From assembly GCA_929200175.1 (NCBI GenBank), contig CAKMYR010000079.1, positions 1-6,100 on the forward strand: a DNA stretch of 6,100 nt. The letters run 5' to 3'. Shown here piece after piece: positions 1 to 5,534 of the stretch. This DNA comes from an uncultured Gammaproteobacteria bacterium. GTDB lineage: Bacteria; Pseudomonadota; Gammaproteobacteria; PS1; Pseudothioglobaceae. The notes beneath the pieces were generated by a model. The model searched no databases, was not told the DNA's origin, and saw only the letters and a list, made by a program, of their open reading frames with translations. Position numbers and translations under genes: made by a program. Within the stretch, counting starts at the first letter, position 1. Every line of letters starts with the position of its first letter.

Positions 1-353
1 AACTAAGGCATAGGTTTTAGTTCCGATAATAGTAGTAGTAATTTCACTTGTATAACTAAGATTTCTAAATTCACCATCGCCATTAGTTATAGTAATCACT
101 GCTGTTGGGGTACTTGGATTACTTATATCTATTATTTGTACTGAGTTATGTACAAAGCTTGTAATTAAGGCATAGGTTCTAGTTCCGATAATAGTAGTAG
201 TAATTTCTCGGGAGCCACTTAAAACAGCATCAGTTATAGCTGCCACTGCTGTAGGTGAACTTGGGTTAGTAATATCTATTATTTGTACTGCGTTATCTGA
301 TTCACCTACAACTAAGGCATAGGTTTTAGTTCCGATAATAGTGGTAGTAACTG
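1..353 (-). repeat. Three dispersed near-identical 44-nt repeats inside the propeller-like gene
   Basis: Copies lie at 1-44, 163-206 and 310-353, offset by 162 and 147 nt, both multiples of three. The first two differ at only 2 of 44 positions (3 and 17 of the unit). The third differs mainly near its last bases. A second conserved block of 19 identical nt lies at 125-143 and 272-290, again offset by 147. The copies encode the start (TTTIIGT..TYAL) and middle (VQIIDI) of each protein repeat. DNA identity extends to synonymous positions, which suggests recent duplication or gene conversion among units. More copies probably lie beyond the left edge. Confidence 0.85.
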
Positions 354-516
354 CTCTTGCGCCATTAAGTGCCTCAAAGCCACCATTACCATCAGTTATA
401 GCAGCTACTGGTTTTATCTCAATATCGTTTGCATTTGCTTGATTGACAAAAATCCCTACTGATAGTAGTAAGGTCGCTAAAATATAGTTAAATAGTCTCA
501 ATGTAGTAGTTTTCAT
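1..516 (-). CDS. Exported repeat protein, LVIVD-like beta-propeller type (N-terminal part; runs off left edge)
   Basis: The reverse strand is open for 172 codons from an ATG at 516 to the window edge, with no stop, so the C-terminus is missing. Residues 1-29 form a clear Sec signal peptide: MK start, hydrophobic core at about 8-24, and an AxA signal-peptidase I site (A27-N28-A29). Repeat units start at residues 56, 105 and 159, so they are 49 and 54 residues long. Each has TTTIIGT(K/R)TYAL followed by VQIIDI(T/S)NPSxPTAV. A half unit at about 33-55 (PVAAITDGNGGF) precedes them, as expected if a propeller closes with a strand from the N-terminus. The YALV...VQIIDIxNPxxP pattern resembles LVIVD-type propeller repeats; I infer the fold from the pattern alone. 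An in-frame ATG at 558 exists but lies upstream of the likely -10 box and would spoil the signal peptide, so 516 is preferred. No clear Shine-Dalgarno is seen. The gene is richer in G+C than its neighbours. Function unknown; probably a periplasmic or surface binding protein. Confidence 0.8.
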   Translation of the reverse strand, partial: MKTTTLRLFNYILATLLLSVGIFVNQANANDIEIKPVAAITDGNGGFEALNGARAVTTTIIGTKTYALVVGESDNAVQIIDITNPSSPTAVAAITDAVLSGSREITTTIIGTRTYALITSFVHNSVQIIDISNPSTPTAVITITNGDGEFRNLSYTSEITTTIIGTKTYALV

Positions 517-546
517 TAAATCTTTAAAATCGAAAGTAAAGGCTTT

Positions 547-575
547 ATTATATACCATAATTTGTATACAATACT
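547..575 (-). promoter_or_regulatory. Putative promoter for the leftward repeat-protein gene
   Basis: Read on the minus strand, a perfect TATAAT lies at 552-547. Transcription would start near 540, giving a leader of about 24 nt before the ATG at 516. The -35 is poor: AGTATT at 575-570, with a 17-nt spacer. Its position explains why the in-frame ATG at 558 is unlikely to be used. In such AT-rich DNA a TATAAT can occur by chance, so this is a prediction. Confidence 0.4.
562..571. promoter_or_regulatory. Perfect 10-bp palindrome (TTGTATACAA) in the divergent spacer; possible operator
   Basis: The ten bases are their own reverse complement and sit midway between the divergent repeat-protein gene and rsmH. 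They overlap the -35/spacer region of the predicted leftward promoter, and their TTGTAT half could act as a weak rightward -35. This would suit a small dimeric regulator, but no second copy occurs in the other intergenic spacers of this window, and short AT-rich palindromes are common by chance. Confidence 0.25.
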
Positions 576-592
576 AAATTTTTTTATATAAA
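562..592 (+). promoter_or_regulatory. Weak candidate promoter for the rsmH-ftsL-ftsI operon
   Basis: A TATAAA at 587-592 is the best-placed -10 for rsmH and would give a leader of about 13 nt. A TTGTAT at 562-567 lies 19 nt upstream, slightly too far for a good -35. An alternative -10, TACAAT at 567-572, has only a poor -35 (TTTATT at 544-549). Some promoter is expected in this 95-bp divergent spacer because no gene reads into rsmH from the left. The exact boxes are uncertain. Confidence 0.3.
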
Positions 593-611
593 ATTTAGCT
601 TTTATCATATT

Positions 612-1538
612 ATGCAACAATCTGACTATCATCAAACTGTTATGTTAAACGAATGTATAACAGGATTAAATATAAAAAATAATGGTATTTATATCGATGC
701 TACACTTGGTCGTGGTGGGCATACTATTGGGATTATTAATAAACTTGGAGAAAAAGGTAGAGTGATTGCTTTTGATCAAGATATTTGTGCTATTGAGTAT
801 GCTAAAAAAAATTTAGATGATAAAAGATTACAAATTATTCATAGTTCTTTTACTAATATGAAAAAAATAGTATTGGAACAGAATTTGATTAAAAAAATTG
901 ATGGAGTTTTAATGGATCTTGGAGTTTCATCTCCGCAATTAGATAATATTGAGAGAGGTTTTAGCTTTAATAAAAATGGGCCTTTGGATATGAGAATGGA
1001 TCAAACTAAAGGAATAACGGCGATGGATTGGTTAGATAAAGCTAATGAAAAAGAAATTGCTGATATTATTTATAAATTTGGGGAAGAAAAAAGAAGTAGA
1101 GCTATTGCTAAGGCCATTAAAAAATATCAAATAAATAAAAAAATTGAAACAACTATGCAATTAGCTGATATTGTAAGTAGTGTAGTTAAATCTTATAGTA
1201 AAAAACATCCTGCTACTAGAACATTTCAAGCAATAAGAATATTTATAAATCAAGAATTAACAAAACTTTCATTGACACTAGAGCAAATTATTGATTTAAT
1301 AGCACCAAAGGGTCGTTTATGTATTACTAGCTTTCATTCAATGGAAGACAGGATTGTTAAACAATTTATAAAAAAAAATTCTCAAGCAAAAAGACTACCA
1401 AAAAGACTACCAATAATAGAAAATAACAATGAAAAAATTTTACTTAAAAATTTAGGTAGATATTTTCCTAGTGAAGAAGAAGTTAAAAACAATAAAAGAG
1501 CAAGAAGTGCAGTATTAAGAGTGGCTGAAATATGTTAA
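612..1538 (+). CDS. rsmH: 16S rRNA (cytosine-1402-N4)-methyltransferase RsmH (MraW)
   Basis: RsmH uses S-adenosylmethionine to N4-methylate C1402 of 16S rRNA in the 30S decoding centre. At 308 residues the protein is normal length for the family. Family blocks occur in order: the N-terminal HQTVMLNE (7-14); the SAM-binding loop DATLGRGGHT (29-38); FDQD (54-57), whose acid contacts the SAM ribose; LMDLGVSSPQLD (100-111); GPLDMRMD (123-130); TFQAIRIFINQEL (204-216); ITSFHSMEDRIVKQF (238-252); and the C-terminal EEEVKNNKRARSAVLRVAE (288-306). Together these make the identification secure. No Shine-Dalgarno is visible before the ATG, but the HxxVML block lies where it does in other family members, supporting this start. 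It is first in an operon with ftsL and ftsI, the conserved dcw order. The usual preceding mraZ is absent. A 12-nt in-frame duplication gives KRLPKRLP at 260-267. Confidence 0.97.
   Translation: MQQSDYHQTVMLNECITGLNIKNNGIYIDATLGRGGHTIGIINKLGEKGRVIAFDQDICAIEYAKKNLDDKRLQIIHSSFTNMKKIVLEQNLIKKIDGVLMDLGVSSPQLDNIERGFSFNKNGPLDMRMDQTKGITAMDWLDKANEKEIADIIYKFGEEKRSRAIAKAIKKYQINKKIETTMQLADIVSSVVKSYSKKHPATRTFQAIRIFINQELTKLSLTLEQIIDLIAPKGRLCITSFHSMEDRIVKQFIKKNSQAKRLPKRLPIIENNNEKILLKNLGRYFPSEEEVKNNKRARSAVLRVAEIC
1389..1412 (+). repeat. 12-bp perfect tandem duplication within rsmH
   Basis: The unit AAAAGACTACCA occurs twice back to back (1389-1400 and 1401-1412) and encodes KRLP-KRLP at residues 260-267 of RsmH. 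It lies in the variable region between the SFHSMEDR block and the conserved C-terminal block. It keeps frame and is probably tolerated. It looks like a recent slippage duplication. Confidence 0.9.
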
Positions 1539-1813
1539 GTGAATTATCAATTATAACTAAAATAAATATATTATTAACTCTTGTGCTTATTATTTTAGCT
1601 TTTTTAACAATTAACTGGCATCAAGAAAATAGGGTTTTATATACAAAATCTATAAAAGTTCAAACCCAAAAAGATTTACTAATAGCTACTAACAAATATT
1701 TAAAAACAATGTACTCCGAGCAAATTAATGGCTTTGAGACTAAGGAAAAAGCTATAGATGTTTTAAAAATGAAAATACCATCATTAAAACAAAGTAAACA
1801 AATATCATTGTGA
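1532..1813 (+). CDS. ftsL: Cell division protein FtsL
   Basis: This 93-residue protein has the FtsL layout: a short cytoplasmic N-terminus (1-8), one transmembrane helix (about 9-28, from TKINILLTLV to FLTIN), then a periplasmic segment of about 65 residues. Part of that segment (about 30-60) could form the coiled coil with which FtsL pairs with FtsB. In the family, FtsLBQ recruits and activates FtsW/FtsI at the septum. FtsL is poorly conserved in sequence, so the call rests on size, topology and its place between rsmH and ftsI. The ATG overlaps the rsmH stop by 7 nt (ATGTTAA), and GAGTGG just upstream, inside rsmH, may serve as a ribosome-binding site. This suggests translational coupling. 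Its own TGA overlaps the ftsI start. Confidence 0.87.
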   Translation: MLSELSIITKINILLTLVLIILAFLTINWHQENRVLYTKSIKVQTQKDLLIATNKYLKTMYSEQINGFETKEKAIDVLKMKIPSLKQSKQISL

Positions 1814-3681
1814 TTAATAAGAATAAAAAATCGTCATTTTTTTTAAGGACACAAAATTATATAGTTAGGCAAAATGTTGTTAAATATGTTTTTTTAATAC
1901 TATTGTTGTTGTTTGTTACTAGAATAGTAGTGATAAATAAGATAGATGCTGGAGATGTTTCAATTCAAGAAAAGGCTAATTCACAAACCACAAAACAATT
2001 CAAACAAAATGCTAGGCGCGGCGATATTTTAGATAGAAATGATGAGGTAATAGCTAGTAATATTACGCTTAAAAAAATTAATTTAGATCCAACTTTAATC
2101 CAGTTGGAATTTATTGAAAAATTAGCTAACTCATTACAAATGCCAAAAGATGAATTAGAAAAACAAATTAAAGATAAATTAAAAAAAAAGCAAGGGAGAA
2201 GGAATTTAATTATTAAAGATAATTTACAGTTAGTAAACTCTGTGATTGTTGAAAATATTGAAAATCTGAAAAAACAAAAATTATTAATTTGCAAAACCAA
2301 AGAGGTTAAAAATAAGTTTGATTTTTTAAAAAAACCGCTAATTTTTTTAGATTTTGTTCAAGAAGAAAAGAAAATTGTAAAATCTTGTAAAAGAGAGAAA
2401 ATTCAAGGGGTTGCTATTCAAAAATACAATATTAGATACTATCCAAAAAAAGAGTCTTTAGCTCCATTGGTAGGCAATGTTAATGTTAATAAAAAAGGCA
2501 TATCGGGAATTGAAAGAGAATTTGAAGATGTATTAGCTGGCAAAAATGGGATAACTACAATTGATTTTAATAAAGATTTAAAAGAATCATACTTTAATCC
2601 AAAAGTAGTAAAAAAAGTAGAGCATGGTAAAAATATTAAACTAACAATTGATTCTCAAATTCAATTTTGGACTTATCAGGCAGTTAAAAGTTCAGTTATA
2701 AAACATGATGCAGATTCGGCAGCAGCAATAGTTCTAAAACCAAATGGGGAAATTTTAGCAATAGCTAACTATCCGTCTGATGATCCAAATAAAAAAACAG
2801 AATATAAAGCAGAAAATTATCGTAATCGTGCATTATCAGATAAGGTTGAGCCCGGCTCGGTTATGAAGCCTTTTACTATTTTATTAGCGCTTGATAAAAA
2901 TAAAATAACAGCTAATGATGATGAATTAATTGATGTTACTAAAGATATTGGGCATATAAAATTTGATAACAAGTATGAGCATATGACTGTTAAACAAATA
3001 CTACAAAAATCTCATAATTTAGGTACTGTGAATATATCTGAGAGGATTGACAAAGAAGATATGTACAATACTTGGGATAAATTAGGGTTTGGTCATCCTT
3101 TAGGATTAATGCCTAATGTTGAAAGTTTAGGCTCTTTAAAGCATTTTAGTAGTTGGTCAAATGAGGATAAAAGAACACTTTCTTTTGGGCATGGGCCTAT
3201 GAATGCGAATTTAGCTCAATTAGCAAAATCTTATTTAGTTTTTGCTAATCAGGGTAGTCTTCCTAATCTTAAATTAATTTACAATAGCTATACAGAAAAT
3301 AGCACAAAAAAAATATTTAGCAAAAAAGCAACTAAAAAGATAGTTGAATTATTAGATTCAGTAGTTTCAAACGATGGCTCTGGTTATAGGGCGCAAATTG
3401 ATAATTATAATGTTGCTGGTAAAACAGGAACAGCAGAAATGATAATAGATGGTGTTTATAGTAAAGATGGAGCAAATCGTGCATTTTTTATTGGTTTTGT
3501 GCCAACACAAAAGCCAGAATATATTATGGCAGTATTAATTAACTATCCAAAAAAATGTTATACCTTTTGGGATCCAACTATAAGAAATAAATGTTTAGGC
3601 TCAAATTCTGCACCAATGGTATTTAAAGAGACTATGAAAAATATATTAAATAATAATCAGGCAAAGGCAGTATATTATTAA
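1810..3681 (+). CDS. ftsI: Septal peptidoglycan D,D-transpeptidase FtsI (PBP3)
   Basis: FtsI is the class B penicillin-binding protein that cross-links septal peptidoglycan with FtsW. A short cytoplasmic tail precedes one membrane anchor (about 24-43). The dimerisation/pedestal domain follows, with RGDILDRN (70-77), RYYP (209-212) and GISGIEREFE (230-239). The transpeptidase domain has all three active-site motifs: SxxK as S350-V-M-K353 in PGSVMKPF, SxN as S401-H-N403, and KTG at 538-540 in AGKTGTAE. It is 623 residues; from memory E. coli FtsI is 588. Two segments look inserted relative to E. coli: about 155-198 in the pedestal domain and about 582-597 near the C-terminus. The only four cysteines, C161/C193 and C583/C595, bracket them. 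The start is GTG, in a GTGA overlap with the ftsL stop; no Met occurs in the region before the anchor, so GTG is the best start. There is no strong Shine-Dalgarno, consistent with coupling. The expected next gene, murE, is absent. Confidence 0.97.
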   Translation: MINKNKKSSFFLRTQNYIVRQNVVKYVFLILLLLFVTRIVVINKIDAGDVSIQEKANSQTTKQFKQNARRGDILDRNDEVIASNITLKKINLDPTLIQLEFIEKLANSLQMPKDELEKQIKDKLKKKQGRRNLIIKDNLQLVNSVIVENIENLKKQKLLICKTKEVKNKFDFLKKPLIFLDFVQEEKKIVKSCKREKIQGVAIQKYNIRYYPKKESLAPLVGNVNVNKKGISGIEREFEDVLAGKNGITTIDFNKDLKESYFNPKVVKKVEHGKNIKLTIDSQIQFWTYQAVKSSVIKHDADSAAAIVLKPNGEILAIANYPSDDPNKKTEYKAENYRNRALSDKVEPGSVMKPFTILLALDKNKITANDDELIDVTKDIGHIKFDNKYEHMTVKQILQKSHNLGTVNISERIDKEDMYNTWDKLGFGHPLGLMPNVESLGSLKHFSSWSNEDKRTLSFGHGPMNANLAQLAKSYLVFANQGSLPNLKLIYNSYTENSTKKIFSKKATKKIVELLDSVVSNDGSGYRAQIDNYNVAGKTGTAEMIIDGVYSKDGANRAFFIGFVPTQKPEYIMAVLINYPKKCYTFWDPTIRNKCLGSNSAPMVFKETMKNILNNNQAKAVYY

Positions 3682-3683
3682 AA

Positions 3684-3698
3684 AATCATCGTTTGATT
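3684..3698 (-). terminator. Weak hairpin between convergent ftsI and dnaG; possible dnaG terminator
   Basis: Read on the minus strand, AATCA (3698-3694), a 5-nt loop and TGATT (3688-3684) form a 5-bp stem, followed by four T bases (3683-3680). It begins within the dnaG stop codon and its T tract reaches the last base of the ftsI stop. The stem has only one G-C pair, so it would be a weak Rho-independent terminator at best. The 15-bp convergent spacer holds nothing stronger on either strand. Confidence 0.2.
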
Positions 3699-5499
3699 AA
3701 TCTTTTAGCTTGCTTTTTTTAATGTCTTCTATGATTTTTTGTTGTTGTTCTTCGGTGCTGTTTGCTGATAATTGTTTATTAATGTTTTCTTGTTTTACGC
3801 GTTTTTCTATCGAGCTTAATATAGACAAAAACTCTTGTGTGGCTTGCTCTTGATTTAAATAAGGAGTTAGGGTTGTTAAATTTTTTAATTCATTATAAAA
3901 AAGCTTATTTTTAAAAGGTCTTAATAATTCTTGCTTTGAGATGTCTTTATTTATTTGTGCAGATCTAATCATTTCTAAAAGTGTATCTGATTGTTTGATA
4001 TTTCTTAATCTTTTTTCTGTGTTATCATCGGCAAGTATTGGGTGATTAAGCAATAATGTTATCATTTTGGCAATAGATTTATTAAATGGGGGAGGTTTAA
4101 CTTGAACTTGCTGTGGTTCATCATTAATAAAAATGTCGGGCATATCCTCTGGTAAATATGAATTTTCTAAATTTGGTTCGATGGCAAAAGAGGGTAATTT
4201 ATTTGGCTTGGATTGCTGGTTAAGGATAGTTTTTATCTCATCAACATTTTGCCCAGTCTCAAGTGCTAGCCCTTTTATTAATTGTGTTTTATAGGTTTGG
4301 TAATTAATTGTACTAATCAATTCACAGGCTTTTTCTAAAAATAGGGTTTTGCCTTCAATAGTATCAAATTCTATGTCTTTTTCATCTTTGATATGATTAA
4401 ATAAAAATTCGCTTAAATTATATGATTTTTCAATTCGTTCCTTAAAGGCTTGAGCTGATTCTTGTTTAATTAAACTATCTGGGTCTTGTCCATCGGGTAG
4501 GAATAAAAACTTGACTACTAATTTTGCTTTAATTTCTGGCAATATATTTTGTAATGCTCTCCAAGCAGCTGACTTGCCTGCTTTATCTCCATCAAAACAA
4601 AAAATAATATTATTAGTAGTATTTGATAATACCTTTAAATGCTTAGTGGTAATAGCAGTACCTAAAGTGGCGACAACTTCGGTAATGCCGGCTTGATGAA
4701 GTGATAAAACATCTGTATAGCCTTCAACAACTAAAATATAATCGATTTTTCTAGAATATTTACGACATTGATAAAGTCCGTATAACTCATTTGATTTTGA
4801 AAAAATAGGAGTCTCGGGAGAATTAAGGTATTTTGCTTTGGCATTTTTATAAAAAGCCCTGCCGCCAAAAGCTATAACATTAGCTCTTATATCATAAATT
4901 GGAAACATTAAACGATCACGAAAAAAATCATAATAACTATTATCATTAGTTTTTATTAATCCCATTGTTTCTAAATCTTTTATATCTTTTGGGTCATCTT
5001 TAAAGTGCTCAAACAAACTAACATTTTTAGGAGCAAATCCTAAGGCAAAAGTCTTGGCTGTAATACCTTTGATTGCTCTTTTGTTGCAATAACTAACTGC
5101 TTTATTTGGTTTATTTTTTAATTTTTGGATGTAAAAATCACAGACTTTTTGCATTAAATCACGATAATTAGGAATTTTTGGATTAACTTTTTTAGTTTGT
5201 TCATCGTAAATTACACTAATTCCTGATTCGTTAGCTATAGTTTCAACAGCATTTTTAAAATCAATATTATCAAAACTCATTACAAACTCTATAGCTCCAC
5301 CAGCTTTTTGACAACTAAAACACTTATACATTTGTTTTTCAAAAGATACTACAAAAGAAGGTGTTTTTTCGCTATGAAAAGGGCAGCATGCTGTATAATT
5401 TCTACCGCTTTTTTTAAGAGTAACACGGTTTGATATTAAATCAACAATATTTATTTGATTGGTTAAATCGCTGATAAAATCTTTATTTATGAAAGCCAT
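3697..5499 (-). CDS. dnaG: DNA primase DnaG
   Basis: DnaG makes the short RNA primers that start Okazaki fragments, acting with the replicative helicase DnaB. All three domains are present in 600 residues, close to normal length. The N-terminal CHC2 zinc ribbon has C39-P-F-H42 and C60-F-S-C63. The catalytic core contains RDRLMFPI (194-201), FGGRA (211-215) and KYLNSPETPIFSKSNELYG (223-241). Its TOPRIM metal-binding motifs are VVEGYTDV with E259, FDGDKAG (302-308) and DPD (339-341). A variable linker (about 430-470) leads to a helical C-terminal region (about 471-600) that should bind the helicase. The ATG at 5499 gives MAFINKDFISDL, a typical DnaG start. No Shine-Dalgarno or clear promoter is seen in the A/T-only spacer upstream. 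It stands alone, convergent with ftsI and divergent from the acyltransferase gene, without rpsU or rpoD beside it. Confidence 0.97.
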   Translation of the reverse strand: MAFINKDFISDLTNQINIVDLISNRVTLKKSGRNYTACCPFHSEKTPSFVVSFEKQMYKCFSCQKAGGAIEFVMSFDNIDFKNAVETIANESGISVIYDEQTKKVNPKIPNYRDLMQKVCDFYIQKLKNKPNKAVSYCNKRAIKGITAKTFALGFAPKNVSLFEHFKDDPKDIKDLETMGLIKTNDNSYYDFFRDRLMFPIYDIRANVIAFGGRAFYKNAKAKYLNSPETPIFSKSNELYGLYQCRKYSRKIDYILVVEGYTDVLSLHQAGITEVVATLGTAITTKHLKVLSNTTNNIIFCFDGDKAGKSAAWRALQNILPEIKAKLVVKFLFLPDGQDPDSLIKQESAQAFKERIEKSYNLSEFLFNHIKDEKDIEFDTIEGKTLFLEKACELISTINYQTYKTQLIKGLALETGQNVDEIKTILNQQSKPNKLPSFAIEPNLENSYLPEDMPDIFINDEPQQVQVKPPPFNKSIAKMITLLLNHPILADDNTEKRLRNIKQSDTLLEMIRSAQINKDISKQELLRPFKNKLFYNELKNLTTLTPYLNQEQATQEFLSILSSIEKRVKQENINKQLSANSTEEQQQKIIEDIKKSKLKD

Positions 5500-5500
5500 G

Positions 5501-5534
5501 TAATTTTAAAAAAATTAAATAAAATATAATTTTA
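5501..5534. promoter_or_regulatory. 34-bp A/T-only divergent spacer carrying the promoters or starts of dnaG and the lpxL-like gene
   Basis: Every base from 5501 to 5534 is A or T. A perfect TATAAT at 5525-5530 faces the rightward gene, only four bases before its ATG. If it is a real -10 box, transcription would begin at about 5535-5537, giving a leaderless or nearly leaderless mRNA. No good -35 stands 16-18 nt upstream. On the minus strand only generic TATATT-like boxes are seen for dnaG. Neither gene has a Shine-Dalgarno. Because the tract is so AT-rich, the box could be fortuitous. Confidence 0.35.

Noticed and set aside
1..353. CRISPR-like reading of the regularly spaced left-edge repeats
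   Set aside because: The repeats are within an open reading frame, spaced by multiples of three, unequal in spacing, and encode a coherent protein repeat. There is no palindromic repeat and no cas gene.
514..558. Upstream in-frame ATG at 558 as the start of the repeat protein
   Set aside because: It lies upstream of the TATAAT at 552-547 that probably drives the gene, and it would add 14 polar and aromatic residues before a signal peptide that is complete from 516.
1965..2300. 111-codon open frame on the minus strand inside ftsI
   Set aside because: It lies wholly opposite the well-supported ftsI. Its Phe/Leu/Ser-rich translation is what the antisense of Lys/Glu-rich AT-rich coding sequence gives. 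No family motif is seen.
3695..3702. GATTAATC palindrome at the end of dnaG as a terminator or operator
   Set aside because: It has only an 8-bp AT-rich core with no loop, overlaps the dnaG stop region, and its flanks do not extend the symmetry.
4511..4696. 61-codon open frame on the plus strand opposite dnaG
   Set aside because: It lies opposite the TOPRIM core of dnaG, which is strongly conserved. There is no family resemblance or independent ribosome-binding site.
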